A DNA stretch of 64,000 nt, from NCBI GenBank assembly GCA_035714085.1, contig DASTMP010000048.1, positions 1 to 64,000 of the forward strand. The letters are read 5' to 3'. Positions 53,325 to 62,992 of the stretch are shown piece after piece. Under the pieces are notes generated by a model that had not been told where the DNA came from, did no database searches, and worked only from the letters and a program-made list of their open reading frames with translations. Position 1 is the stretch's first letter. Every line of letters begins with the position of its first letter. Both the position numbers and the translations under genes were made by a program. Source of the DNA: JAJVID01 sp035714085. Lineage in GTDB: Bacteria > Acidobacteriota > Blastocatellia > RBC074.

Positions 53325-53996
53325 ATGACCGCATCGAAACGGCCTTTCGACATTGACCAGGTCATTCGTCGTATCCGGGTGGCGGTGCGCCCGTTCGCCA
53401 GGGCCGCGATGTTCGAGTTGGCGGATGACGGCTTCAATTCCCCGTTCGAACAGCTCGTGGCCTGCATCATCTCGATTCGCACGCGCGATGAAGTGACCGT
53501 CCAGACGGCGCGCAAACTTTTCGGACGGGCGCGCACGCCGCTCGAAGTCAGCCGTCTCACGTCGCGCGAGATCGATCAGTTGATATGCGCCTGCGCGTTT
53601 CACGACCGCAAGGCGCGCCAGATCCGCCTGATCGCGCGACGCGTCGTTGAGGAATATGAGGGCGTCATGCCATGCGAGGTCGAAGCGCTGCTGTCATTTG
53701 AGGGCGTCGGGCCGAAATGCGCCAACCTCGTGCTGGGAATCGCCTGCGACCAACCGCGCGTCGGCGTCGACGTACACGTGCATCGCGTGACAAACCGCTG
53801 GGGATACGTCAGGGCGCGCTCGCCGGAGCGGACATCCGTCGCGCTCGAAGGCAAGCTCCCGCGCCGCTACTGGGTGGAGATCAACAGTCTGCTCGTCCCT
53901 TTCGGCAAACACATTTGCACGGGCGCGGCGCCGCGCTGTTCGGAATGCCCCGTGCTCGAATTCTGCCGGCAGATAGGCGTTGAGAGGCATCGCTAA
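53325..53996 (+). CDS. nth: Endonuclease III
   Basis: 223 residues. DNA glycosylase/AP lyase of the HhH-GPD family. ISIRTRDEV, the helix-hairpin-helix FEGVGPKCANLVL (its lysine in the LPGVGRKTA position), and catalytic Asp in VGVDVHVHRVTNRWGY are present. The [4Fe-4S] ligands have the classical C-x6-C-x2-C-x5-C spacing (CTGAAPRCSECPVLEFC). The conserved part starts close to ATG 53325; the frame to 53238 is non-homologous. It lies about 200 bases after the uracil-DNA glycosylase. Confidence 0.9.
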   Translation: MTASKRPFDIDQVIRRIRVAVRPFARAAMFELADDGFNSPFEQLVACIISIRTRDEVTVQTARKLFGRARTPLEVSRLTSREIDQLICACAFHDRKARQIRLIARRVVEEYEGVMPCEVEALLSFEGVGPKCANLVLGIACDQPRVGVDVHVHRVTNRWGYVRARSPERTSVALEGKLPRRYWVEINSLLVPFGKHICTGAAPRCSECPVLEFCRQIGVERHR

Positions 53997-54190
53997 CGAA
54001 AATCCGCCTTGAAACTACGAAAATAGACGGGATTTACAGGATTGTTCAGGATGCGGATTAATGGCTCAATGTTTACCGGGCATTGATCGACCGGCCTGCG
54101 GGCAATAGCAAATGACAAATCTCAACCGACAAATGGAAAATTCTCTACACTCCTAATTTCGCGAATTACTGACTGCGCCTTGCGCGTCAT

Positions 54191-54757
54191 TCACTTCGAT
54201 TGTCTCCACCGGCGTGACAATTTGATCGCGGCGCCCCAACGGCTCCGCCAGAGGGACTGTCGTTTGCCGAAGAATTCAGCCGCCGCGGCGCGCATTCGCA
54301 GTCGCAGTCGCCGCGCCGCTTTATAAAGCGCAGTGGATTTGATCGCCTCGTGGATCCTGGTCTTGAACGCCACGAACCGCTCATAGAGCCTCGCGAACCA
54401 ACCAATTCGCAGTAACTTCGGATGGGTCAGTGCGTAGATACGCGCGATCAGCGCCGTTCCGGCGACCTTGGCGCCGATGACCGCCACTAACCCTAATGCC
54501 GGTTGACCGTGGGCAATGAAATAGAGCGCGACCAGTTTCACGGGAATGAGCAATAACGACGGCGCGGCGAACATTGCGAGCGCGGCGTAAGGCGGCAAAC
54601 CGGCGATGAGCGATTCGATCTGACGAAAAAGCGGCAGACGGCCGATGGCGGCGGCGATGCGCTGAAGGTCGTCCCAGAGCCATTCTTCAAACAGGATGAC
54701 TATCGCCGCGATGAGGACGAACGGCGCGGCAATTAAACGTTTCAACAGCTTCTTCAT
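54191..54757 (-). CDS. Hypothetical inner-membrane protein
   Basis: 188 residues. Two or three hydrophobic helices (LIAAPFVLIAAIVILFEEW; YAALAMFAAPSLLLIPVKLVAL; GLVAVIGAKVAGTALIARIYAL), then a strongly basic C-terminal third (RRLRLRMRAAAAEFFGKR). I know no function. No good ribosome-binding site is present; the frame extends to 54787. Confidence 0.55.
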   Translation of the reverse strand: MKKLLKRLIAAPFVLIAAIVILFEEWLWDDLQRIAAAIGRLPLFRQIESLIAGLPPYAALAMFAAPSLLLIPVKLVALYFIAHGQPALGLVAVIGAKVAGTALIARIYALTHPKLLRIGWFARLYERFVAFKTRIHEAIKSTALYKAARRLRLRMRAAAAEFFGKRQSLWRSRWGAAIKLSRRWRQSK

Positions 54758-54773
54758 TTCAAGATGATAATTA

Positions 54774-54879
54774 ACACAAAGGGACAAAGGATCAAAGGTT
54801 CAAAGGAATGGCCAAGGGCCGCGCCGTCCCCTCTCCCAGTTCCTCCTTTGAACCTTTGTCCCTTTGTCCCTTTGTGTTG
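54774..54879. repeat. Palindrome between a membrane gene start and the TonB receptor end
   Basis: AACACAAAGGGACAAAGG... (54774-54808) pairs with ...CCTTTGTCCCTTTGTGTTG (54843-54879), G/A-rich against C/T-rich, as in a REP-like element. Located just downstream of the TonB-dependent receptor stop on the minus strand. Confidence 0.65.
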
Positions 54880-54885
54880 ATCTTT

Positions 54886-57800
54886 TTAAAAGACCAGCTT
54901 GGCCGCAAACTGAAGTTGCCTCGGGTTGAGCATCGTTCTTGGCGTTCCGAAATTCGGGTTTGGCCCGGGCGGAACGAAAAATTGCGCCGGGACGGTCACG
55001 CCGGCCGGACGCGTGAAGGCGGGGCAGGCCACCCGGCCCCCCTGAATGGCGACGGAGGTCGCGTCCTTATAGCGCGTCGGGACGGCCCCGCAAAAAATCG
55101 GCGAGCCATAGATGCTGAACACTTCATCAACATTGGACCGATTGAGCAGGTTGAACGCGTCGAAAGTCAGATTGAGTCTGACGCGCTCGCTGATCGGGAA
55201 AAACCGGGAGACGCGCAAATCCCAGGCGCGCAGCGGGTCTCCGATGTAGGTGTTCCGCCCGATCAACCCGACACGATCAGTCACGGGATTGGTATCGCCG
55301 TTGGCGTCGCCGCCAACAAAGAGGGTGAAAGGACGCCCTCCTTGTATGGTGACGACGCTGCTCAACTCGAAGTTCCGCAGAAAGCCCTCCGCAGGCCCGG
55401 TCGCGGTGAAGTTGGCCACGAAGCGATGGCGAACATCCTGATTCGAATTGGCGCGCTCCGTTATGTTGTCGAATTGGTTCTGCGGTAGGTTGATGAAGGT
55501 CGTGAAATTTCCGTTGTCAATGATGTGAGACCAGGTGTAGTTGGCGTTCAAGTTGAAGCGCTTGCCCAGCCTCTCAACCACCTGCAAAGTCATCCCGTGG
55601 TAGACGGCGTTGACGACACCGTTGTTGTAGTCGAGAAACCCGCCGTTGGAAAACTCCAGCCCGTCCGTGAAAACAGGCTTGCCGGCCAGCAACAGCGGAG
55701 TTCCTTCGCAGGCGCTCAATGAACCGTCAGGATTGACCCACCCCTGGGCGATGGCGGGATTCTTTGGCTTGCTTGTGCCCTGCGGACAGGGAGTGTTCAA
55801 GCCATTTCCCAGAATCAACCTGTGCGAGCCGACGAAGAGGTACCCGGCGCCGATCGTCAGCCCTTTGCCTAGCGTCCGGTTGATCTCCAGGCTGGCCTGA
55901 TGGGCATAAGGAAGCTTGTGGTTGTCGCGAGCCAATCCTCCGGCCCCGGCGGTGCATGCGGGCGGACAGTCGCCAGTCAGAAACACTCTCGGATAAGTCC
56001 CCGTGGTGAGGATGCTGCGGGCCGTGCTCGCAGCCGCGCCCAGACAGAAACCGGGGAAGGGTTCGATGCCTCCGGTACACGCAACCGGCGACGGCAAGAA
56101 GGCCGCCGCATTAACCAGATTCAACTGCCAGCCCCCACTCTCGGCGCCGTTGCGAACCATAGGAAGAGTTATCCCCGGAATGAAACCGGGAACTGTCTTC
56201 TGATTTCCGGTAACGAAGAAAAAGGTCATGTTGTTGCGATCGAAAAACAGCCCGTAGCCTGCGCGAATGACGGTCTTATTGTCAGGTGAGTAAGCGAAGC
56301 CGACTCTCGGCTGAACGGCCCCCCAATAGGATTCGATTTGATCACTAAGTCCGGTTTCAAAGTCGTAGCGCATGCCGTAATTGAAGGTCAGCTTTGGAGT
56401 CAGCCGCCACTGATCCTGCGCGAAGAAGCCGTAGTAGCCGTGATTGAGTTTGTATCGGTAGCCCTCTCTAAGCGAAGGATCGAATGCCTTGTCCCACTTG
56501 GTCACATCGAGCGGGGCGCCGTTGTTGAGCGGGAATTGCCCGTCCACGTAGTTGGTTCTCGCGAGCGCGACTCCGTAAAAAGTGGCGCCCACGCCGTGGA
56601 AGCCCAGTCCCGGAGGAAAAGCGGGCGCGCCCGTCGGCAGCGGACACGGCGGGCCAGGGGCCGGGGCGAGCGGCGCTCCGCCGGGTTTGTTCACATAGTT
56701 GGCGAAATCAACCAGGCAATTGAGGCCCGGCAGGATGATTCGCGCCGGCGTGAATCCGGGATAGATGGTAGAGTCAAAAAGGTAATTCGAATCGTATCCG
56801 AATTTCGCGTAATGATTGCCCTTGACCCATCCCAGGGTGTTCGAGATCTGGAGGCGGCTCTCGTATATGGCGTCGAAGATGCCGAAGTTGTGGCCGAACG
56901 ACAGGTCGTTGGGGATATCCAGGTTGGGTTGGCCCGTCGAACCCGGAAAATCGTAACTTCGCCTGGCCCATTGAGCGAGAAACGTGTTGACCAGATTTGC
57001 CTTCAGCGCCGAATTCAGCGTGCCGACCAGCGCCTGATCATTAATGAAGAGATCGCGCCCGCCGCTCGGCGTACCAACGCCGCCGCCGTCTTCAGTGTTA
57101 CCGACTAATTGATTCGGGTCGCGCGCGTTCTCGACGTTGTACCGCGCCGAGAGGCGATTGTTTTTCGTCAGTTGATGATCGAATCTGGCGAAGCCGTAGT
57201 CGTTATCCTTGATCTTCAAAACGCCCAGGTCTTCGGCCGGGATGCCGAGCATACGCTTGGCCTGATTGATGGTCGACAAGTTATTCAAAAGGCTTGGCGG
57301 ATATACGGGGGCCTCGGCGCGTCGCTGACCTTCGTAATTCATGAAGATGAAAGTCTGGTCTTTTCGGATCGGACCTCCGAGCGTGCCGCCGAATTGATTC
57401 TGCCGCAGCGTCTTCGACGTCCCCTCGGGCTGCAGCAAGGAACGCGCGTTCAGGGCGCTGTTCTGGAAATAGTCGTAAATCGAGCCATGCCATTCATTGC
57501 CGCCAGACTTGGTGACCACGTTGACGATCCCGCCGAGCGCCCGTCCGTATTCGGACCCGAAGCTGTTGTTGACGACGCGGAATTCCTGGACCGATTCCTG
57601 AGGGGGCGTCGCTCGCTGCACGCCGGTATTGGAGTTGATGAAGTCCGCGCCGTCCACGGTGATCAAATTACTGAAGGAGCGCATGCCGCCGAAGGAAATC
57701 TGTGTTATCTCGAATTCTGTGACAGTGGTCCCCAGACTGGTGCGTCCAGTGGCCACGCCCGGCGTCAGGAGCGCGAAATCCGTGAAGAGCCGGCCGCTGA

Positions 57801-58251
57801 CGGGCAGCGTCGCGATCTGTTTGGTCTCGATCACCTGACTGACTTCCGTCCGCGTGGGTTCGATGAGCGGCGTTTCGCTGGTGACCGAGATGGATTCCTC
57901 CACGGTCACCCTGAGCGTCACATTGACCGTCGCCGTCTGGCCTACGGTCAACGCGATCCCGGTCTGGATATACTTCCCGAAGCCGGTGGAGGTCGCCGTC
58001 AATTCATATCTTCCGGGCGGAAGATTTGGCACGATGTAATAGCCGGCGTCGTTGGAGGTCGTTGTATAGGCGTGATTCGTATCCAGATTACGAAGAGTGA
58101 TGACGCCCTTGACTATCGCGGCTCCGTTTGCGTCCTGTACGGTTCCGTTGAGTTGAGCGAAGCTGGCGCCCCCTTGCGAAAATGCTGGCGAAACGCAGCC
58201 AATAATAATCACAAAAGCAATGGCCGAAAGCAGACCCGAACGTCCTTTCAT
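54886..58251 (-). CDS. Oar-like TonB-dependent receptor with carboxypeptidase-regulatory N-terminus
   Basis: 1121 residues. Signal peptide (LLSAIAFVIIIGCVSPAFSQ) up to residue 26. A CarboxypepD_reg-like domain follows (about 30-115: AQLNGTVQDANGAAIVKGV, LPPGRYELTATSTGF). Then the plug (about 120-250: ESISVTSETPLIEPTRTEV, ALLTPGVATGRTS, GGIVNVVTKSGGNEWHG) and a 22-strand-type barrel ending ...PRQLQFAAKLVF, with a C-terminal aromatic. Typical of acidobacterial receptors thought to import oligosaccharides, siderophores or other large ligands. GGGAG precedes the ATG. It is divergent from the PQQ dehydrogenase gene across 672 bases. Confidence 0.88.
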   Translation of the reverse strand: MKGRSGLLSAIAFVIIIGCVSPAFSQGGASFAQLNGTVQDANGAAIVKGVITLRNLDTNHAYTTTSNDAGYYIVPNLPPGRYELTATSTGFGKYIQTGIALTVGQTATVNVTLRVTVEESISVTSETPLIEPTRTEVSQVIETKQIATLPVSGRLFTDFALLTPGVATGRTSLGTTVTEFEITQISFGGMRSFSNLITVDGADFINSNTGVQRATPPQESVQEFRVVNNSFGSEYGRALGGIVNVVTKSGGNEWHGSIYDYFQNSALNARSLLQPEGTSKTLRQNQFGGTLGGPIRKDQTFIFMNYEGQRRAEAPVYPPSLLNNLSTINQAKRMLGIPAEDLGVLKIKDNDYGFARFDHQLTKNNRLSARYNVENARDPNQLVGNTEDGGGVGTPSGGRDLFINDQALVGTLNSALKANLVNTFLAQWARRSYDFPGSTGQPNLDIPNDLSFGHNFGIFDAIYESRLQISNTLGWVKGNHYAKFGYDSNYLFDSTIYPGFTPARIILPGLNCLVDFANYVNKPGGAPLAPAPGPPCPLPTGAPAFPPGLGFHGVGATFYGVALARTNYVDGQFPLNNGAPLDVTKWDKAFDPSLREGYRYKLNHGYYGFFAQDQWRLTPKLTFNYGMRYDFETGLSDQIESYWGAVQPRVGFAYSPDNKTVIRAGYGLFFDRNNMTFFFVTGNQKTVPGFIPGITLPMVRNGAESGGWQLNLVNAAAFLPSPVACTGGIEPFPGFCLGAAASTARSILTTGTYPRVFLTGDCPPACTAGAGGLARDNHKLPYAHQASLEINRTLGKGLTIGAGYLFVGSHRLILGNGLNTPCPQGTSKPKNPAIAQGWVNPDGSLSACEGTPLLLAGKPVFTDGLEFSNGGFLDYNNGVVNAVYHGMTLQVVERLGKRFNLNANYTWSHIIDNGNFTTFINLPQNQFDNITERANSNQDVRHRFVANFTATGPAEGFLRNFELSSVVTIQGGRPFTLFVGGDANGDTNPVTDRVGLIGRNTYIGDPLRAWDLRVSRFFPISERVRLNLTFDAFNLLNRSNVDEVFSIYGSPIFCGAVPTRYKDATSVAIQGGRVACPAFTRPAGVTVPAQFFVPPGPNPNFGTPRTMLNPRQLQFAAKLVF

Positions 58252-58507
58252 AATTTACTCCCTTCAGTGTGATATCTGCGGACTTCATAAAAGCTTTTCT
58301 CAATCCAAAAATATGGCGTAGTGGATGCTATGGGACACGAAGGATAGGATTATCAAGAACTTCCGAAATAAGCGGGCAGAGTATGAAGACGGCCCGATTC
58401 GGTGTCAAGAGAATTTGCCCGTTCTGCCATATCAGATATGACAGTTGGACGCGACATAAGTTTCGCTTTCGACGCCGCCGCTGCCGCGCCATGAATTTAG
58501 CCGTGCG

Positions 58508-58536
58508 TTTATGGTCTTTGAAAAAATAGCGCAACC
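58508..58536 (+). repeat. Third copy of the ATGGTCTTTGAAAAA repeat
   Basis: TTTATGGTCTTTGAAAAAAT followed by AGCGCAACC, matching the left arm of 51339-51463. Single arm, no nearby inverted partner. Confidence 0.5.
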
Positions 58537-58564
58537 AGATTTCGCTGGCCATTTCCTTAGTCGC

Positions 58565-58760
58565 CGCAGCGACAGTTGATCCTAGCCCGGCTTTTCAAAG
58601 CCGGGTGGGCGGTCGGACAGTGGTTTCAGTCGCGGCAGCGACGGTTGAACCTGCTTGGCAACATCAACCGTCGCTGCCGCGACTAGGGACGGATGCGCTC
58701 ATTGTCCCGGCTTTGAAAAGCCGGGCTAAGCTCACATGGTCGCTGCCGCGACCGGGGAAA
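58565..58760. repeat. Nested palindrome cluster
   Basis: Outer arms 58584-58605 (AGCCCGGCTTTTCAAAGCC...) and 58706-58727 are reverse complements. Inner arms 58628-58648 (AGTCGCGGCAGCGACGGTTG...) and 58664-58684 are perfect over 21 bases. Further CGCAGCGAC copies lie at 58565 and 58738. Together these could form a cruciform or a multi-stem RNA in the TonB receptor/PQQ dehydrogenase promoter region. Confidence 0.75.
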
Positions 58761-58923
58761 AGCAGGTGAAAAGTTTTGAGTAGCGAGAAGCCAGACGGAT
58801 GGCCACACACAGCGCAACCACAACCCGCCATACCTTGACGTTTTTGATATATCAAAGCTAGGATTGCCGCCGCATTAAAGCCTCAACAGACGGAAACAAC
58901 GAAACAAACGGAAGAGAGCGTAT

Positions 58924-61059
58924 ATGCGTCGTTCAAGAGTTGCTGTCATCGTGATGGTTCTTGCTCTGGCGGTTCTGAATTCGCGCGTCTCGCGGACGGC
59001 TCAGGATTCGAATCCAGAAAGAATAAAACCAGCGGCTGTGGACGGCGCCCGTATTATCGGCGCCGACCGTGAACCTGGAAACTGGATGAGCCACGGGCGC
59101 GATTACGGGGAACAGCGATTCAGCCCGCTCAAGGAGGTCAACGATGAGAACATCGGCTCGCTCGGACTGGCGTGGTCTTACGACCTCGACACGGATCGCG
59201 GGCAGGAAGCCACGCCGATAGTCGTTGACGGCGTGATGTACGCGACGAGCGCGTGGAGCAAGGTCTTCGCGCTTGACGCCGCGACCGGCGCCCTGCTCTG
59301 GTCATACGATCCGAAAGTGGACCCTGAATGGGCCGTGAACGCCTGCTGCGACGTCGTCAATCGCGGCGTAGCCGTGTGGAAGGGTAAGGTATTCGTGGGT
59401 ACGCTCGATGGAAGGCTGGTGGCGATCGACGCGGCGAACGGCAGGCGTGTCTGGGAGACGCTGACAATTGATCGCAATTTTCGCTACACCATCACCGGCG
59501 CGCCGCGCGTGGCCAAAGGCAAGGTCTTCATCGGGAACGGCGGCGCTGAGATGGGCGTGCGCGGTTATGTCTCGGCCTATGACGCCGAGACAGGCAAGAT
59601 GGCCTGGCGCTTCTACACAGTGCCCGGCGATCCTTCAAAGCCGTTCGAGAACAAAGCTCTCGAAAGCGCGGCCAAAACCTGGACCGGCGAGTGGTGGAAA
59701 TTAGGCGGCGGCGGAACCGTGTGGGATTCCATCGTCTACGATCCGGAGTTCGATCTTCTCTATATCGGCGTGAGCAACGGGTCGCCATGGAACCGGCGAA
59801 TACGCAGTCCGGGCGGCGGCGATAATCTCTTTCTCTCGTCAATCGTGGCGCTCAAGGCCGATACTGGAGAATACGTCTGGCATTATCAGGAAACTCCCGG
59901 CGAGATGTGGGATTACACGGCTTCGCAGCAAATCACGCTGGCCGATCTCACCATCGAGGGCCGCGCGCGAAAAGTAATCTTGCACGCGCCGAAGAATGGA
60001 TTCTTCTACGTGCTCGACCGCGCAAACGGCGCATTGATCTCCGCCAGACCCTACACGCAAATCAATTGGGCGAGCGGTATTGACATGAAGTCGGGACGCC
60101 CAATCGAAGAGCCGATTGCGCGATACGCCGGCGCCGAGCCGGCGCTGATCGTTCCCGGCCCCGCTGGCGCGCACAATTGGCAGCCGATGTCGTATAGCCC
60201 AAGCGCAGGACTGGTTTACATTCCGGTTAATGACTCGGGATTCCCGTACAAATCCGATGAGAATTTTCAGCCGAAAAAGCTGGCCGCCAATTACGGCGTC
60301 GATGTCGTGGCGGCGGGAATGCCGCAGATACCCGAGATCAAGAAGGCGGTCCTCGATAGCGTCAAGGGCCGCCTAGTCGCATGGGACCCTGTCGCGCAGA
60401 AGCAGGTTTGGGAAGCGCAGCGCCCCGGCCCCTGGAACGGCGGCGTGTTGTCGACCGCGGGGAATCTCGTCTTCGAGGGCGTTGCCAGCGGCCATTTTGA
60501 AGCCTACCGCGCCGGCGATGGCAAGAAGCTCTGGTCATTCGACGCCCAGACCGGCGTGATGGCGGGGCCCGTGTCATATACCGTAAAAGACCAACAGTAC
60601 GTCGCCGTGGTGGCGGGCTGGGGTGGAGTCTTCCCGCTGATTACCGGCGAGATCGCCTTCAAATCGGGGCGCGTCCGTAATATCAGCCGGGTGCTGGCTT
60701 TCAAACTCAACGGTAAAGCGAGCCTGCCGCCAATGCCGAAATTTGAAGAGCCTGCGCTCAATCCCCCGCCCGCGACGGCCAATGAGGCCACGGTAAAGAA
60801 CGGTGAGCGAATCTTTCAGCGATACTGCGCCGCTTGCCATGGCGACGTGGCGGTCGGAGGCGGCGTGCTGCCCGATCTGCGCTATTCGAAGATATTGGCC
60901 AATGATCGATGGTTCGACGTCGTGCTCGGCGGCAGCCTGCGCAAGGCCGGCATGGTCTCCTTCGCAAAAGAGCTTTCGCGCAAAGACGCCGAGGACATTC
61001 GCGCCTACGTGATCTTCAGAGCGCATCAGACTCTGGCAGAAATAAAACGCGGTAAATGA
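58924..61059 (+). CDS. PQQ-dependent alcohol dehydrogenase with C-terminal cytochrome c
   Basis: 711 residues. Signal peptide (VAVIVMVLALAVLNSRVSRTA). The eight-bladed propeller carries the vicinal disulfide CC at 141-142 (AVNACCDVVNRG), the tryptophan-docking motif in several repeats (e.g. DAATGALLWSYDP), and GEMWDYTASQQ, where the catalytic Asp lacks the extra Asp two residues on (the lanthanide-binding WDYDG of XoxF), so a Ca2+ enzyme is more likely. The C-terminal heme c site is CAACH (635-639) with a later Met ligand. It is a periplasmic quinohemoprotein oxidising alcohols and feeding the respiratory chain. It follows the palindrome cluster. Confidence 0.9.
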   Translation: MRRSRVAVIVMVLALAVLNSRVSRTAQDSNPERIKPAAVDGARIIGADREPGNWMSHGRDYGEQRFSPLKEVNDENIGSLGLAWSYDLDTDRGQEATPIVVDGVMYATSAWSKVFALDAATGALLWSYDPKVDPEWAVNACCDVVNRGVAVWKGKVFVGTLDGRLVAIDAANGRRVWETLTIDRNFRYTITGAPRVAKGKVFIGNGGAEMGVRGYVSAYDAETGKMAWRFYTVPGDPSKPFENKALESAAKTWTGEWWKLGGGGTVWDSIVYDPEFDLLYIGVSNGSPWNRRIRSPGGGDNLFLSSIVALKADTGEYVWHYQETPGEMWDYTASQQITLADLTIEGRARKVILHAPKNGFFYVLDRANGALISARPYTQINWASGIDMKSGRPIEEPIARYAGAEPALIVPGPAGAHNWQPMSYSPSAGLVYIPVNDSGFPYKSDENFQPKKLAANYGVDVVAAGMPQIPEIKKAVLDSVKGRLVAWDPVAQKQVWEAQRPGPWNGGVLSTAGNLVFEGVASGHFEAYRAGDGKKLWSFDAQTGVMAGPVSYTVKDQQYVAVVAGWGGVFPLITGEIAFKSGRVRNISRVLAFKLNGKASLPPMPKFEEPALNPPPATANEATVKNGERIFQRYCAACHGDVAVGGGVLPDLRYSKILANDRWFDVVLGGSLRKAGMVSFAKELSRKDAEDIRAYVIFRAHQTLAEIKRGK

Positions 61060-61086
61060 ATGAAGAGTACGCATAAATCGGGGGAG

Positions 61087-62947
61087 CCCTTGGAGTGCGG
61101 CGGCCTGGGATACCGCTGGCAAACCCACCGTTGACTTCTAAAACCGTGATAAGCTGTTGCCGCTGCAAGAATAAACCTATGCCCCATACTTTTGGGAGCT
61201 TGATCAATGTCACATAAAGCTACTCCTGTTCCACCTGTCCCAGAAGAAACCGCGCGCGTGGCCGGCAACGCCTTTCGCAAAGGCAAAGGCTCCCCTTGGA
61301 TCACTCTTCGCGACGAGTTGGGAGCGCTTTACGAAGACGCCGATTTTGCTGCGCTCTTTCCCCCGGACGGGCGGCCAGCCGAAGCCCCCTGGCGATTGGC
61401 CCTGGTGACTTGTTTTCAATTCGCCGAAGGTCTCTCCGATAGCCAGGCCGCTGACGCCGTGCGCAGCCGCATTGATTGGAAATACGCGCTCTCCTTGCCG
61501 CTCGACTCGCCGGGCTTTGACGATTCGGTCTTGTCCGAGTTCCGCACGCGGCTGCTTGAGGGGCCAGCCGAAGCCTTGCTTTTTGACAAGCTGATCGAGC
61601 TGTGCCGCGAACGCAAATGGCTCAAGACGCGTGGGCGGCAGCGTACCGACTCGACGCATGTTCTGGCTTCCATCCGTTCGCTCAATCACCTTGAGAACGT
61701 CGCTCGAACCTTTCAACACGCGCTCAATACTGTCGCCACGGTTGCGCCGGATTGGATGCGGGCTCGCCTGGAAGCCGAGTGGGGCGATTGGCCGGAACGC
61801 TATGAGCGACGGCTTGACGAATACCGGATGCCTAAAGAAGAAAGCGCGCGCACACGGCTGGCCGTTCAGATCGGGCTTGATGGACATGCCTTGCTCGACG
61901 CTTTGGAGGCCTCCCCGACTCTGGAGTGTTTGCTTCAGGCGCCTGCCATCACAACGCTGCGGCGCGTTTGGTTGCAGCAGTACTACACCAACCCCAGAGG
62001 AACGCAATGGCGCACTGAGAAAGAACACGGCTTGGCGCCAAGCGCGGTACGCATTATTTCGCCGCACGACGTGGAGGCGCGCTACAGCTCCAAAGGCGAG
62101 ACAAATTGGGAAGGCTACAAAGTCCATCTGACTGAAAGTTGCGATGAAGACCTGCCGCATTTGATTACGCAGGTCACAACTACGCCTGCCACCATGCCCG
62201 ATCACGTGGCGTTGCCTGAGATCAAACAAGACCTGGCTGCGCACGACCTCTTGCCAGATGAGCAGTTGGTGGACGCAGGCTACCTCGACTCGGACACTTT
62301 GGTTGAGAGCCAACGCCACGAGATCAAGTTGTGTGGCCCGGCGCGCCCTGACACATCCTGGCAAGGTCGAGCTGGCTCAGGCTTCGCCGCCGCAGATTTT
62401 CACTACGACTTCGCGAAATGCGTGGCCACCTGCCCGGCAGGCCGCACAAGTAGCAGTTGGCAGGAGCGCCCCACTCGCTACGGCGGCAAAGAGATTCAAA
62501 TCAAGTTCGCAACGCGCGACTGCCAGCCTTGCCCGCAACGTCCGCAGTGCACGCAGACGAAATGCAAACGCCGCCTGCTGACGATTCAACTGGAAGCTGA
62601 ATTCCGCGCCTTGCAGGAGGCGCGGTGTCAGCAAGCGGAACCTGGATTCAAAAAGCGATACGCTGCGCGCGCAGGGATCGAAGGGACGCTCTCGCAAGGA
62701 GTGCGACGCAGTGACCTGCGGCGAGCGCGCTACGTCGGACAAGCAAAGACCCATTTGCAAAATGTCTGCACGGCGGTTGCGCTCAATCTGGTGCGGCTCT
62801 GGAACTGGTTGACAGAGACTCCACTGGCTACTACGCGCCGCTCAGCTTTTGCTAAATGTTGTCAACTGAAGGCGGCGCCGGCGTAGGAGAGTTTGCCAGC
62901 GGTATCCCAAGCGCCCGCAATCCAAAGGCTGTCGCCATTTCAAGTAG
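61087..62947 (+). mobile_element. Complete IS1182-family insertion sequence
   Basis: About 1.86 kb. Terminal inverted repeats: TGGGATACCGCTGGCAAAC (61106-61124) is perfect against 62891-62909; similarity continues outward to 61087 and 62928 (33 of 38 matches) and, weakly, further. The right end as defined by the 19.97-kb copy reaches 62947. I could not recognise a target-site duplication. One transposase gene. Confidence 0.82.
61207..62886 (+). CDS. IS1182-family transposase
   Basis: 559 residues, full length and uninterrupted. An N-terminal DUF772-type DNA-binding region (about 55-140: PWRLALVTCFQFAEGLSDSQ) and a DDE domain with D148 (RTDSTHV), D356 (VDAGYLDSD) and E492 (AGIEGTLSQ), plus a four-cysteine insertion (CVATCPAG, DCQPCPQRPQC) before the glutamate. 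The ATG is ten bases after the 91-bp segment shared with the 20-kb debris. The gene appears capable of catalysing transposition. Confidence 0.9.
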   Translation: MSHKATPVPPVPEETARVAGNAFRKGKGSPWITLRDELGALYEDADFAALFPPDGRPAEAPWRLALVTCFQFAEGLSDSQAADAVRSRIDWKYALSLPLDSPGFDDSVLSEFRTRLLEGPAEALLFDKLIELCRERKWLKTRGRQRTDSTHVLASIRSLNHLENVARTFQHALNTVATVAPDWMRARLEAEWGDWPERYERRLDEYRMPKEESARTRLAVQIGLDGHALLDALEASPTLECLLQAPAITTLRRVWLQQYYTNPRGTQWRTEKEHGLAPSAVRIISPHDVEARYSSKGETNWEGYKVHLTESCDEDLPHLITQVTTTPATMPDHVALPEIKQDLAAHDLLPDEQLVDAGYLDSDTLVESQRHEIKLCGPARPDTSWQGRAGSGFAAADFHYDFAKCVATCPAGRTSSSWQERPTRYGGKEIQIKFATRDCQPCPQRPQCTQTKCKRRLLTIQLEAEFRALQEARCQQAEPGFKKRYAARAGIEGTLSQGVRRSDLRRARYVGQAKTHLQNVCTAVALNLVRLWNWLTETPLATTRRSAFAKCCQLKAAPA

Positions 62948-62992
62948 TTGAAACCTGCGAATACTTAATGGCGAGGACTTACGTTGGTTTCC

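Larger units (their letters stand above)
58252..58923. other. Divergent intergenic region with repeats
   Basis: 672 bases. 58508-58536 carries the ATGGTCTTTGAAAAA repeat; 58565-58760 a nested palindrome cluster (separate entries). An 86-codon frame (58269-58529) ends inside the repeat and is unlikely to be a gene. Confidence 0.5.

Noticed and set aside
52263..53603. 446-codon minus-strand frame
   Set aside because: Lies antisense to the BON gene, uracil-DNA glycosylase and nth, all with clear motifs.
57109..58272. 387-codon plus-strand frame
   Set aside because: Antisense to the TonB-dependent receptor; composition only.
58269..58529. 86-codon plus-strand frame with a CxxC pair
   Set aside because: Its end is encoded by a dispersed repeat and it has no start signal; chance is more likely.
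61641..61655. A third GCGTACCGAC box in the transposase gene
   Set aside because: Inside a coding region and without the CTAGGATGGA partner at 18 bases.
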